A DNA stretch of 64,000 bases, taken from the NCBI GenBank assembly GCA_034189195.1, contig JAXHVI010000251.1, positions 9,891-73,890 of the forward strand, written 5' to 3'. The stretch's first letter is position 1, and every line of letters begins with the position of its first letter. Below are positions 1-8,850 of the stretch, piece after piece. Source of the stretch: Desulfosudis sp034189195. GTDB lineage: Bacteria; Desulfobacterota; Desulfobacteria; Desulfobacterales; Desulfosudaceae. Below the pieces are notes generated by a model. The model did no database searches, was not told the DNA's origin, and saw only the letters and a program-made list of their open reading frames with translations. A program made the position numbers and the translations under genes.

Positions 1-2279
1 GTCTTGTAGCACAGTTCGCTGAGTTTGATCCGGATTTCATCGGCCGCCGCCTTGTTGGGGCCGCTGCCCACCACGGCCCAGTAGGTCCGGACCGAGGCCA
101 GCCGGCCGGCGCAGGCGGCAATGGCTTCCTGGTGGGTAAAAATCCGTCGCAGGCAGGTGGGCAGCCGCAGCATCTGTTTGATCTCGCTGGTGATAAATTC
201 ACCGTCCCTGGCGCCCCGGATGCGGGCCAGGGCAAGTCCCAGCAGGGCCCCGGCCACCACCTGGGAATAGAAGGCCTTGGTGGAGGCCACCGACATCTCG
301 ATATCCCGGCCGGTGCTGGTGTAGATCACGCCGTCCACCTTGAAGGTGATATCCGAATCCCGGCGGTTGACGATGGCCAGGGTGTGGGCCCCCCGTTTTT
401 TCACCATGTCCACGGCCCGGTTGGTGTCGGTGGTGGTGCCGGACTGGCTGATGGCGCATACCAGGGTATCGGCCAGCGTGTCCGTGCCCGCGTGCTCCAT
501 CATGTCCAGGCCGCTGAGCTCCGACGCCTTCAGCGCCCGCACCCCCATGGAGGGGTCGGCAAAGTAGTACTCCAGGATGCCGGCGCAGGCCAGGGCCGCC
601 ACCCCCGCTGTCCCCTGGCCGATAAAAAAGACGCGGCGAATCGTGCCGTCGGCCATGGCCCGGCACAGGGCCGGCGGCAGGCTGGCCTTTTCCAGGGCGA
701 CTTCCAGGTTCTGGCCGCCATCCACGGTTTTCCAGCGGTTGTAAAGGGTCTTTTCAATGGCCGCCGGGGCCTCGGATATCTCTTTTAAAAAATAGTGGGA
801 ATAGCCCTGGCGGTCCACGTCCCTGGAGGTGATGTCGGTGGTCAGGGCCTGGTGGGCGTCGACGGCCACCGGGGTGCCGTCGTAGCACAGGGTCCTTACG
901 CCGCCGATGCCGCCGCTTCCGGCCCCGTCCAGGATCACGATCTGGCCGCCGCCGGCCGGGTCCGCGCCGTCCGCGTTCATCTTGACAAAATTGGCGGTCT
1001 CTTCCACGATGCCGTAAAGCTCGGAAGAAACGATATAGTGGTCCGGCGCCAGGCCCAGAAACAGGGACTGGCCGCTGCCCTTCTGGGCGAAAAACATTTT
1101 ACCCGGCGCCAGGCTGGTCTGCATGGAGATGGCATGGGAGCCCTTGAAATCGTTTACCGCCAGGCGAAAGGCGGATTCAATGTCATGCCCGTGGTCCAGG
1201 TGGACCTGAACGCGCAGGGCGATAATCTTGGTGTCAGTGGTGATCGCTTCAGGAACCGGGCTGTTTGATGATTCGTACTCCGCCTTGAGTTCCTGGAAAT
1301 TGTCGATGTCACCGTTGAGACAGACCTGGATGACCGGCTGGTCCGGCGGTTCCCGGTCCTTGGTCCGGCTGTCCTGGGGGTGGCAGTTGGCTTCGGTGAT
1401 GGTGCCCACCGATGCCCACCGCGTATGGGCCGACAGGGTGCAGTGGCGCACAGGACACTCCAGCAGGCGCCAGAAAATCGCGTCTCCCTGAATCTGCTCC
1501 CGCAGAAACCGCACATTGTCGCCCAGGCTGCCAATTTCCGCGGCCACCTTGTAGGCAAAGGCAAGGCAGACCGGCGCTTCCTTTCCGGTACGGAAAAGGG
1601 CGACGGAGCGGTTTGACAGCACGCGCGGGTTGGTCCGCTGCTCAAACTCCTCATCAAGGCCGGCCTGGGCAAGGGAAGCGGAAAACCGGTCAAAGGCAGG
1701 GGCATCCAGAACCATCATGATGGAGATGCCGGCCGAGTCCCGGCCCCGCACCTCCAGCCGGTCCAGGCTGTTAAACGCGGTGTTGATTTTTCGGACAAGA
1801 CAGGCGGCGGAAAAAGAGAGGTTCCGGCCCCCGGCAAGGGCGCCGATTTTTTTTACGTTGTCGCACACCTCGGTTTCCAGGCACCAGCAGATGTCCCGAA
1901 GCGTTTCCAGCCGGTCAAAGGCCGCGGCAGCGACAGCGGCTTCCATTTGACCGGCCTGCCGGTCCATGGCATCGGCTTCGGCGTCGATCAGCCCCCGAAA
2001 TCCCATCCCCAGGTCGCACACCGCCTTTGCGGTGCCGGCATGGGCATAAAGATGGAAAAAAGCGGCGTCGGTTTTCAGGTCACGGGCGGCTGTTGCCAGG
2101 GCCTCGCAAACCCGGTTGCCGCCCAGGTAACGGTCCGCTGAAAAGCCGCCGGCTTCGATCATTCGGTCCAGCGTGGTTTCCCGCACCCGGTCGACCATGT
2201 CCTGAAGGACCGATACGTCAACAACCGGGGCCGGTCCGGCCCCGGTTTGAAACGGAACAATAGCAACAATGCCGCACAT
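1..2279 (-). CDS. GlmS-like glutamine amidotransferase / SIS-domain protein, long form (3' end off window)
   Basis: Glutamine-dependent aminotransferase of the glucosamine-6-phosphate synthase family, expected to move ammonia from glutamine to a sugar phosphate in the cytoplasm. The protein begins MCGIVAIV, with the nucleophile Cys2. It has the class II amidotransferase motifs HTRWA, NCHP and NGD, then SIS-domain motifs (SQSGTTTDTNRAVD, VASTKAF). In ordinary GlmS the RGYDSAG-type motif lies about 25 residues after Cys2. Here the equivalent RGRDSAG comes near residue 165, so roughly 130 extra residues are inserted in the amidotransferase domain. About 759 residues are visible and the end is missing. 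The ATG is preceded by GAGGGGAG and lies 24 bases after kdnB, so it is probably the last visible gene of the metG-kdnA-kdnB transcript. A true GlmS role is likely, but a specialised amino-sugar role is possible. Confidence 0.8.
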   Translation of the reverse strand, partial: MCGIVAIVPFQTGAGPAPVVDVSVLQDMVDRVRETTLDRMIEAGGFSADRYLGGNRVCEALATAARDLKTDAAFFHLYAHAGTAKAVCDLGMGFRGLIDAEADAMDRQAGQMEAAVAAAAFDRLETLRDICWCLETEVCDNVKKIGALAGGRNLSFSAACLVRKINTAFNSLDRLEVRGRDSAGISIMMVLDAPAFDRFSASLAQAGLDEEFEQRTNPRVLSNRSVALFRTGKEAPVCLAFAYKVAAEIGSLGDNVRFLREQIQGDAIFWRLLECPVRHCTLSAHTRWASVGTITEANCHPQDSRTKDREPPDQPVIQVCLNGDIDNFQELKAEYESSNSPVPEAITTDTKIIALRVQVHLDHGHDIESAFRLAVNDFKGSHAISMQTSLAPGKMFFAQKGSGQSLFLGLAPDHYIVSSELYGIVEETANFVKMNADGADPAGGGQIVILDGAGSGGIGGVRTLCYDGTPVAVDAHQALTTDITSRDVDRQGYSHYFLKEISEAPAAIEKTLYNRWKTVDGGQNLEVALEKASLPPALCRAMADGTIRRVFFIGQGTAGVAALACAGILEYYFADPSMGVRALKASELSGLDMMEHAGTDTLADTLVCAISQSGTTTDTNRAVDMVKKRGAHTLAIVNRRDSDITFKVDGVIYTSTGRDIEMSVASTKAFYSQVVAGALLGLALARIRGARDGEFITSEIKQMLRLPTCLRRIFTHQEAIAACAGRLASVRTYWAVVGSGPNKAAADEIRIKLSELCYK

Positions 2280-2303
2280 AAAGGCTCCCCTCTCTTATGA
2301 ACA

Positions 2304-3365
2304 CTACATGCGCCGATACAGCGCCTTGATCCGCTCTTTGGGCATGACGGTCTGCCACTCCTTGCCCATGGCGTTCTCCCACAGGGGCGCCAGACCAAAG
2401 GCCACGTTGGCCATGGTGTCAAACTGCTCTTCGGTCAGGTCTTTGGTGATGTCCCGCGGCAGTTGAATTTTGTTTTTCTCCAGCATGCCCCGGAACTCGG
2501 CCACGCCTTCGGGATAAAATTCGTCTAAATAATCAAACACAATGGAGTTGCCGATGCCGTGGTGCACGCCCAGCACAAAGGCCAGGCCGTAGGACATGGC
2601 GTGGCATACCCCCACCTGGGAGTAGGCGATGCTCATGCCGCCGAAATAGGAGGCCATCATCAGCCGGTCGTCTCTGTCCGGCCGGTCCTCAAGGTAGACC
2701 TGGCGGCACAACTCCAGGGCCTTTTCGCCGTAAGCCCGGCTGAAGGCGTTCAAAAAGGTGCCCTGAAGCGACTCCACGCAGTGAATGTAGCAGTCCATGC
2801 CGGTGTAAAACCACTGGTCTTTGGGCACCCCGGCGATCAGATCGGGATCCAGCACCACCTGGTCGAAAACCGTGTGGTCGGAGTTGATGCCCAGCTTCTT
2901 GGTGGGCCCGGTGAGAACGGTGGTGCGGGAGACCTCGGCCCCGGTGCCGGACAGGGTGGGAACCCCCACGTGGTAGACCGCCGGAATCTTGATCAGGTCC
3001 CATCCCTGGTAGTCAGCGGCCGAACCGGGATTGGTCAGCATCAGGGAGACCGCCTTGGCCAGGTCCAGGGTGGATCCGCCGCCGATGCCGATCACGCCGT
3101 CGGGCAGGCCGGAGGCGTGGCCCTTTACCCGGGCCGCCAGGCTGTCCACGTACCCGGTCTTGGGCTCGTCATCGACATTGACAAAAATGGTCATGTCGTT
3201 GTCTTTGGCCGGCACCCGGCCGCTCAAGGCCTTGCCCTTGAACACGTCATCCACCAGGAACACCATGAAGGCATCTTTTCTTTTTGCCGAAAGAATGTCG
3301 TCAAGCTGGTTAAACGCCCCCCTGCCGAACACCACACTGGAAATCATGCGAAAGTTTCGAAACAT
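2304..3365 (-). CDS. kdnB: KdnB-like iron-containing alcohol dehydrogenase (Kdo 8-oxidase)
   Basis: Group III (iron-type) alcohol dehydrogenase, 353 residues. It most resembles KdnB, which oxidises C8 of 3-deoxy-D-manno-octulosonate (Kdo) to the aldehyde, the first step to 8-amino-Kdo for LPS. Visible motifs are the nucleotide-binding GIGGGSTLDLAK near residue 100 and the metal ligands in GMDCYIHCVES (Asp, His) and CHAMSYGLAFVLGVHHG (two His). The gene starts 10 bases after kdnA on the same strand with AGGTGAG before the ATG. A Kdo-oxidase assignment rather than a generic alcohol dehydrogenase rests mainly on this pairing with a KdnA-like aminotransferase and on remembered similarity to the Shewanella enzyme. 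It is a family-level inference, not a proof of substrate. Confidence 0.78.
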   Translation of the reverse strand: MFRNFRMISSVVFGRGAFNQLDDILSAKRKDAFMVFLVDDVFKGKALSGRVPAKDNDMTIFVNVDDEPKTGYVDSLAARVKGHASGLPDGVIGIGGGSTLDLAKAVSLMLTNPGSAADYQGWDLIKIPAVYHVGVPTLSGTGAEVSRTTVLTGPTKKLGINSDHTVFDQVVLDPDLIAGVPKDQWFYTGMDCYIHCVESLQGTFLNAFSRAYGEKALELCRQVYLEDRPDRDDRLMMASYFGGMSIAYSQVGVCHAMSYGLAFVLGVHHGIGNSIVFDYLDEFYPEGVAEFRGMLEKNKIQLPRDITKDLTEEQFDTMANVAFGLAPLWENAMGKEWQTVMPKERIKALYRRM

Positions 3366-3375
3366 GGCTCACCTG

Positions 3376-4563
3376 TTACTTTGAAAAGACGGTTCTTATT
3401 TTTTCAATCCTGTCGGCCAGCTGGTCCGGGCTCCAGGAAAGCTTGATCTGCATGGAGATGCACCGGGACATGATGGCGTCGGACCGTGGCAGGTCCACCG
3501 CTGAATAGTCGGGAAAGTTGTCGGCCAGGGAGGCGGCCATTCGTGCCGCCACCGCCATTTTTTTCAGATGGTGCCACTGGCGAATGTAGTGCCAGTTGTT
3601 GGCATACCAGTAGAAACAGCCGTCCACGCCGGCATCGGCCATGTCTTTGGCCGCCTGCCGGGTCTGTGCCTCATCGGGCAGGAAAAAGGAGAGAAAGGTG
3701 GCTGAGTCGCCGGCCGGGTCGGGAATATGACGGAAGGAAATTTTTGTAAATTCGGCCATGGCCGCTTTGATCTTCTGTTTGTTGGCCCGCTGCACGGCAA
3801 GAATGTGGTCCAGCTTGCGCAGCTGGGCCACGCCCACGGCCGCGTTGAGCTCGCTGATGCGGTAGTTGGCGCCCAGCACGATATGGTCCTCCTTGCCCCG
3901 GTCGTTGCCGATGTGGTCATGGCCGTGGTCGGCATAGGCGTCGGCTTTCACGTAGCAGTCCCGGTCGTCGGTGATCACGCCGCCCCCCTCGCCGCAGGTG
4001 ATGGTCTTGACCGAGTCAAAAGAGAAACATCCGGCCTTGCCGAACCGGCCCAGGCTTTTGCCGCCGAAGGTGGCGCCGATGGACTGGCAGGCATCTTCGA
4101 GCAGGACCAGCCCTTTTCGGTCGCACAATTCCTTGAGCGCGTCGATTTGGGCCATGCTGCCGCACATGTGCACCGGTATCACCGCCTTTGTGCGCGGGGT
4201 GAGAGCCTTTTCAACGGCGTCGGGGTCCAGGCAGAGGGTCTCGTCGATCTCCGCGAACACCGGAATGGCCCCTGCATTGAGCACGGATTCGAATGTGGCC
4301 ACAAAGGTAAAAGAGGGGACGATTACCTCGTCTCCGGCGCCGATGCCGCAGGCGGCCATGGCAACGGAAAGGGCCGCCGTGCCGCTGGAGCAGAGCAGGG
4401 CAAACCCGGCACCGGTCCGTTCGCACAGCTCCTTTTCAAAGGTTTTTGCTTTCCAGTGGCCGTTTCGGGCCGCGTCAAACCCGTACCGGAACAGCACACC
4501 GGTGGAAAGCACGTCGTTGACCTCTTTTCTCTCCTCGTCGCCGAAAATTTCAAACCCTGGCAT
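3376..4563 (-). CDS. kdnA: KdnA-like PLP aminotransferase (8-amino-Kdo synthesis)
   Basis: DegT/DnrJ/EryC1-fold sugar aminotransferase, 395 residues. In the Kdo8N pathway this enzyme converts the 8-aldehyde of Kdo to 8-amino-3,8-dideoxy-octulosonate using glutamate. The N-terminus MPGFEIFGDEE and the LLCSSGTAALSVAM segment match what I recall of Shewanella KdnA. The PLP lysine is in FSFDSVKTITCGEGG, and the DACQS element before it is also typical. AAGGAG lies just upstream of the ATG. The gene sits 27 bases after metG and 10 bases before kdnB, so it is probably cotranscribed with both. Alternative reading: another nucleotide-sugar aminotransferase. The adjacent KdnB-like dehydrogenase makes the Kdo8N reading the better one. 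Confidence 0.8.
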   Translation of the reverse strand: MPGFEIFGDEERKEVNDVLSTGVLFRYGFDAARNGHWKAKTFEKELCERTGAGFALLCSSGTAALSVAMAACGIGAGDEVIVPSFTFVATFESVLNAGAIPVFAEIDETLCLDPDAVEKALTPRTKAVIPVHMCGSMAQIDALKELCDRKGLVLLEDACQSIGATFGGKSLGRFGKAGCFSFDSVKTITCGEGGGVITDDRDCYVKADAYADHGHDHIGNDRGKEDHIVLGANYRISELNAAVGVAQLRKLDHILAVQRANKQKIKAAMAEFTKISFRHIPDPAGDSATFLSFFLPDEAQTRQAAKDMADAGVDGCFYWYANNWHYIRQWHHLKKMAVAARMAASLADNFPDYSAVDLPRSDAIMSRCISMQIKLSWSPDQLADRIEKIRTVFSK

Positions 4564-4590
4564 CTTGTTCTCCTTAAAATATTTCGTATC

Positions 4591-6513
4591 TCATTTGAGC
4601 CGTGTTCCCGGCGGGGCCGGCTTGTCAACCGTGGCCGTGATGCCGGTTTTGCCGTCTACCGCGGCCAGGACCATGCCGTGGGATTCAACGCCCATCAGGA
4701 CGGCGGGCTTGAGGTTGGCCACGATCACCACCTGCCTGCCCACCAGGTCTTCCGGCGCGTAGGCTTCGGCAAGGCCGGCCACCACGGTGCGGATTTCGCC
4801 GATATCCACGGTGAGCTTGAGCAGCTTGCGGGCCTTGGGAATTTTTTCGGCGGCCGTCACCGTGCCCACGCGCAGGTCCGCCTTTGAAAAGGTGTCGATG
4901 TCGATCTCCGGCGCAAACGCAATGGCCGGTGGCGCGGCTTCGGGCGCACAGGCGTCGTCCGTCGATGGCGCCGGTTCCACCCGGGGAAAAAGCGAGGCCG
5001 GCTTTGCCACCACGGTGTCCGGCACAAGCCGTCCCCACTGCTTTAAGTCCTCCAGCCGGAACAGCTCTTTTTCCGGGCCGTCAAGGCCCAGGTGGGCCAT
5101 CATGGTTTTTCCGGTACCGGGCATCACCGGGTAGACCAGGCCGGCCACGATCCTCAGCCCTTCCAGCAGGGTGTAGATCACGGCGGCCAGGGCATCGGCT
5201 TTGGCCGGATCCTTGGCAAGGGTCCAGGGCGCCGAGTAGTCGATAAACCGGTTCATGGCGCTGATCAGGTCCCAGACCGCGGCCAGGGCCCGGTTCATGT
5301 GGAAGGTCTCCATTCGTGCCTCATACTCGGCCACGGTTTTCCGGGCCAGGGCGCCGATGTCGATGTCGCACGGCGGCAGGTTGGCTTTGTCTGCTTGCGG
5401 CACCCGGTTTTTAAAATACTTGGCCGTCATGGCCAGAACCCGGGAAAAGAGGTTGCCCAGGTCGTTGGCCAGGTCCGCGTTGATCCGCTGAACCAGGGCC
5501 GCTTCGGAGAACCCGGCATCCAGGCCGAAAGACATCTCCCGGCAGAGAAAATAGCGAAAGGCGTCCGTGCCATAGGTGTTTTTCATGTCCAGGGGGTTGA
5601 CCACGTTGCCCAGGCTCTTGGACATCTTGCACGATTCGATCTGCCAGAACCCGTGCACGTTGAGATGGTTGTAAAGCGGAATGCCGGCGGCCTTGAGCAT
5701 GATGGGCCAGTAGATGCCGTGGGGCTTGATGATGTCCTTGGCCGTCAGGTGCTGCACCCCGGGCCAGAATGTCCTGTAGTTGTCGCCGTCCGGGTACCCC
5801 AGGGCCGACACGTAGTTGAGCAGGGCGTCAAACCATACATAGGTCACATACCGGTCGTCAAAGGGAAGGGGAATGCCCCAGTCCAGCCGGGACGTGGGCC
5901 GGGAGATGCACAGATCGTCCAGGGGCTCTTTTAAAAACGACAGAATCTCGGTGCGGTAGCCTTCAGGCCGGATAAAATCGGGATTGTCGGTAATATGATC
6001 AATCAGCCACTGCTGGTACCTGCTCATCTTGAAAAAATAGTTGGCCTCCTGAATCCGCTCCGGCGGGGTGTCGTGGTCCGGGCACTTGCCGTCTACCAGC
6101 TCCCGCTCGGTGTAGAACCGTTCGCAGCCGAAGCAGTAAAGCCCCTCGTATTCGCTGAAGTAGATGTCGCCGGCCTCATAAATGGCGGCCAGAACCCGGC
6201 TTACCACCTGTTTGTGACTCTCGTCGGTGGTGCGGATAAAGTGGCTGTAGCCGATGTCCAGTTCGGCCCACAGATCCCTGAACAGGGCGGAAATGGTGTC
6301 GGCATAGGCCTTGGGCGATACGCCCCGGGCCGCGGCGGCCTTCATGATCTTGTCGCCGTGTTCATCGGTGCCGGTGAGAAAAAAGACCTTTTTTCCCGCC
6401 ATGGCATGAAAACGGGCCGCCACGTCGGCCATGATGGTGGTATAGGCGTGACCCAGATGGGGCTTTGCGTTCACATAGTAGATCGGTGTGGTGATGTAAA
6501 AACAGTCGGGCAT
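4591..6513 (-). CDS. metG: Methionyl-tRNA synthetase
   Basis: Class I aminoacyl-tRNA synthetase that charges tRNA-Met, 640 residues. The HIGH-type motif is HLGHAY near residue 20. A zinc knuckle appears as CFGCERFYTERE followed by CPDH near residues 128-147. KMSKS is present in CKMSKSLGN near residue 300. The last ~100 residues form the EMAP/Trbp111-like tRNA-binding domain (FSKADLRVGTV through NLKPAVLMGVESHGM), as in full-length dimeric bacterial MetRS. The start has AGGGG upstream and is 18 bases after ricT. Gene order holB-ricT-metG is common in bacteria, and here kdnA and kdnB follow on directly. Confidence 0.97.
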   Translation of the reverse strand: MPDCFYITTPIYYVNAKPHLGHAYTTIMADVAARFHAMAGKKVFFLTGTDEHGDKIMKAAAARGVSPKAYADTISALFRDLWAELDIGYSHFIRTTDESHKQVVSRVLAAIYEAGDIYFSEYEGLYCFGCERFYTERELVDGKCPDHDTPPERIQEANYFFKMSRYQQWLIDHITDNPDFIRPEGYRTEILSFLKEPLDDLCISRPTSRLDWGIPLPFDDRYVTYVWFDALLNYVSALGYPDGDNYRTFWPGVQHLTAKDIIKPHGIYWPIMLKAAGIPLYNHLNVHGFWQIESCKMSKSLGNVVNPLDMKNTYGTDAFRYFLCREMSFGLDAGFSEAALVQRINADLANDLGNLFSRVLAMTAKYFKNRVPQADKANLPPCDIDIGALARKTVAEYEARMETFHMNRALAAVWDLISAMNRFIDYSAPWTLAKDPAKADALAAVIYTLLEGLRIVAGLVYPVMPGTGKTMMAHLGLDGPEKELFRLEDLKQWGRLVPDTVVAKPASLFPRVEPAPSTDDACAPEAAPPAIAFAPEIDIDTFSKADLRVGTVTAAEKIPKARKLLKLTVDIGEIRTVVAGLAEAYAPEDLVGRQVVIVANLKPAVLMGVESHGMVLAAVDGKTGITATVDKPAPPGTRLK

Positions 6514-6531
6514 GGTTTTTCCCCTGTGAGA

Positions 6532-7398
6532 TTATTCTTCGGCTGCCTGTCCGTTTGATTCTTTTGCCGGTTCTCCGGCCGGTTCTCCGGCGGGTTTTTC
6601 AGCCGGCGGCAGAATGTCGGCCAGGGCCACATCCACCCGGGTACCGTCATTCTTCTGCAGCACAATCCGGCCCCCTACCGGGTTGATCTCCACCACCTTT
6701 CCTTCTCCCACGGTGGTGTTCACGCGCCGCCCTGTTTCGGGCATCCCTTTTTTGAGCTTGTTGTAGGAGGCCTCTTCATAGGCCAGGCAGCACATGAGCC
6801 GGCCGCAGAGCCCGGATATCTTGGTGGGGTTTAAGGAGAGCCCCTGGTTCTTGGCCATGCGGATCGATATGGGGTCGAACTTCTGCAGAAAACTGGCGCA
6901 GCAGATCTCTCGTCCGCACCGGCCGATGCCGCCGGTGATCTTGGCCTGGTTGCGAATGCCCACCTGGCGCATCTCGATCTTGATGCGAAACTCCTTGACC
7001 AGGCGCTTGACCAGCTCCCGGAAATCGACCCGGCCGTCGGCGGTGTAGAAAAAGGTCAGTTTCCGGGAGTCAAAGGTGCACTCCACGGAAAACAGGTTCA
7101 TCTCCAGGTTCAGGGCGCGGATCTGCTCCTGGCAGAAATCAAACCCCTTTACCTCAAGGGCCCGGTTCTCCTCAAGCTGGGCAAAATCCTTTTCAACGGC
7201 CTTGCGATGGACTTTTTTAAGCGGTGTTTTAATTCGCTCCATGTTGGCCGGGGCCGGCAGGGAGCAGACCACGCCCATGCCGAACCCCTGTTCGGTTTCC
7301 ACGATCACATGATCTCCGACCTCCAGCACAAAGGCCCCGCAGTCAAACACATAGGCCTTGCCGTCGGGCTTGAATTTTATTTCAACGATTTTTCTCAT
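6532..7398 (-). CDS. ricT: PSP1-domain protein, RicT/YaaT-like
   Basis: A 288-residue PSP1-domain protein. In Bacillus the homologue RicT (YaaT) forms a complex with RicA and RicF that binds Fe-S clusters and helps RNase Y-dependent mRNA processing; the role in Desulfobacterota is not established. The domain is recognisable from GRCGREICCASFL and SGLCGRLMCCLAYE, which supply the clustered cysteines. Residues ~260-288 are a low-complexity tail with an imperfect PAGEP repeat. The ATG overlaps the holB stop by four bases (ATGA), implying translational coupling, and metG follows after 18 bases. Confidence 0.9.
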   Translation of the reverse strand: MRKIVEIKFKPDGKAYVFDCGAFVLEVGDHVIVETEQGFGMGVVCSLPAPANMERIKTPLKKVHRKAVEKDFAQLEENRALEVKGFDFCQEQIRALNLEMNLFSVECTFDSRKLTFFYTADGRVDFRELVKRLVKEFRIKIEMRQVGIRNQAKITGGIGRCGREICCASFLQKFDPISIRMAKNQGLSLNPTKISGLCGRLMCCLAYEEASYNKLKKGMPETGRRVNTTVGEGKVVEINPVGGRIVLQKNDGTRVDVALADILPPAEKPAGEPAGEPAKESNGQAAEE

Positions 7399-8414
7399 AA
7401 TCGGTTCGCCAGCTCCAGGGCCAGTTTTTCCGTGGCCAGTCGGGGGTTTACGTTTCGATCCAGAGCCTTTTCCACTGCCACCACGGCATCAATTTTACGG
7501 CCCAGGGAGGCGATGCTCTCCTGGTCCGACAGGGCTGCCACGGCATCGGCCATGTCAATGTTCATAATGCGGCCGGGCTGGTATTTCCATACCACCGCGT
7601 CATAAAGGCAGGCCTGTATCATGCCCAGCCACTGGCCGACCTGGTCTTTGTTCTTTTGCAGCTTTTCAGCAAAGGCCAGCACCAGGGGCACCGGCCGTGA
7701 CGGCAGGGCCGCCAGTTCGGCGGCCAGCCATTGCCGCCACGCGCCCAGGGGCACGTCGGTCAGGGCCAGGGCCCTGGCCACGCTGCCGCCGGACATCAGG
7801 GCCGCCGACCGGGCCGTTTTTTCGTCCACGCCGTGGTGCTGCCGCAGAAAGGCTTCGATGCGATCGGCGGAAACCGGGGCAAACCGGATGTGCCGGCAAC
7901 GGGAAACCACGGTGGGCAGCAGGTCGGATGCGTGTTCGGCGGTCAGGAAAAAAAGGGTTTGCGGCGGCGGTTCTTCAAGGGACTTGAGCAGGGCGTTGGC
8001 GGCTTCCGGATTCATGGCCCAGGCATCGGAAACAATCACGGCCCGCATCCTTGCCTCGTGGGGCCGAAAGGCCACCTTTTCGATCAGATCCCGAATACGG
8101 CCGATTTTGATGGCATTTCCTTCCGGCGCGATGGTAATCATATCCGGATGGGTGCCCGCGGCAATGGCCCGGCAGAGTCGGCAGTCGCCGCAGAAGGGAA
8201 GCACGCCGTCGCCGGGAACGGGCACCTGCGGGGACGTTTCCTGGACGGCGGCAAGGCAGTTGCACGCCATGGCAAAGCCCATGGCGGCGCTGCGTTTTCC
8301 AATGCCGTCGATTCCGGTAAAAAGAAATGCATGGGGAATATCGCCTCTGGCAAGAATGCCGGCAAGGATCCGCAGGGGTTTTTCCTGATCCATCAGCGCA
8401 TCAAGTCGCGGCAC
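7395..8414 (-). CDS. holB: DNA polymerase III delta' subunit (clamp loader)
   Basis: Clamp-loader delta' subunit of the replicative polymerase, 339 residues from the chosen start. It has an AAA+ N-terminal domain with the degenerate P-loop FTGIDGIGKRSAA, a zinc-type cysteine set (CNCLAA, then CGDCRLCRA), and sensor-type motifs ALLKSLEEPPPQTLFFLTAE and SRCRHIRF. I chose a GTG at 8414, because VPRLDALMDQEKPLRIL then aligns with the usual N-terminus of the family. An ATG at 8393 is the alternative. A longer in-frame extension overlaps the upstream HU gene and is unlikely. The stop overlaps the ricT start. Confidence 0.92.
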   Translation of the reverse strand: MPRLDALMDQEKPLRILAGILARGDIPHAFLFTGIDGIGKRSAAMGFAMACNCLAAVQETSPQVPVPGDGVLPFCGDCRLCRAIAAGTHPDMITIAPEGNAIKIGRIRDLIEKVAFRPHEARMRAVIVSDAWAMNPEAANALLKSLEEPPPQTLFFLTAEHASDLLPTVVSRCRHIRFAPVSADRIEAFLRQHHGVDEKTARSAALMSGGSVARALALTDVPLGAWRQWLAAELAALPSRPVPLVLAFAEKLQKNKDQVGQWLGMIQACLYDAVVWKYQPGRIMNIDMADAVAALSDQESIASLGRKIDAVVAVEKALDRNVNPRLATEKLALELANRL

Positions 8415-8418
8415 GGCC

Positions 8419-8694
8419 CTAGCTATTGATCCGTTCTTTAAGCTCTTTTCCACATTTGAAAAACGGAAGTTTCTTGGGAGCGATGGTGACTTTTTCGCCG
8501 GTTTTCGGGTTTCTGCCGGTGTAGCTCTTGTATTCCTTGACAAAAAAGCTGCACAGGCCCCGCACTTCAACCCGCTCACCCGTGGCCAGGGTGTCGGCCA
8601 TGGTGTCAAAAAAGGTTTTGACGATCTTGGCGGCCTCGAGCTTTGAAATGCCGGTCTTGTCTTTCAGGGCGGTGACCAGTTCCAGTTTGTTCAT
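8419..8694 (-). CDS. HU/IHF-family DNA-binding protein
   Basis: Nucleoid protein of the HU/IHF family, 91 residues, the normal length. The sequence starts MNKLELVTALKDKTGISK. It carries the beta-arm region with GRNPKTGEKVTIAPKKLPFF, where the Pro that inserts into the DNA minor groove is expected. HU versus IHF-alpha cannot be settled by eye; the sequence is somewhat IHF-alpha-like. A strong AAGGAGG lies a few bases before the ATG. A candidate promoter is seen about 100 bases upstream, so this may be the first gene of the holB-ricT-metG-kdn transcript; holB starts only a few bases after the stop. Confidence 0.93.
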   Translation of the reverse strand: MNKLELVTALKDKTGISKLEAAKIVKTFFDTMADTLATGERVEVRGLCSFFVKEYKSYTGRNPKTGEKVTIAPKKLPFFKCGKELKERINS

Positions 8695-8766
8695 CTAACC
8701 TCCTTGAAAATATGAAACGACACGATGGTTTTCTGTTTATCATCCGGATTTTAAAAAAACAGGAAT

Positions 8767-8796
8767 GTTAAACCATATTAAAACAGGGGAAGTCAA
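8767..8796 (-). promoter_or_regulatory. Candidate sigma-70 promoter upstream of the HU gene
   Basis: Read on the minus strand, TTGACT (8796-8791) is followed after 18 bases by TTTAAC (8772-8767) in an A/T-rich stretch of an otherwise G/C-rich region. It lies about 75-100 bases before the HU start. No experimental support. Confidence 0.4.
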
Positions 8797-8850
8797 GAAA
8801 TTATAGAGATTTTTATAAATACCGGTACTTTTTCGCAACGGCCACGCGCA

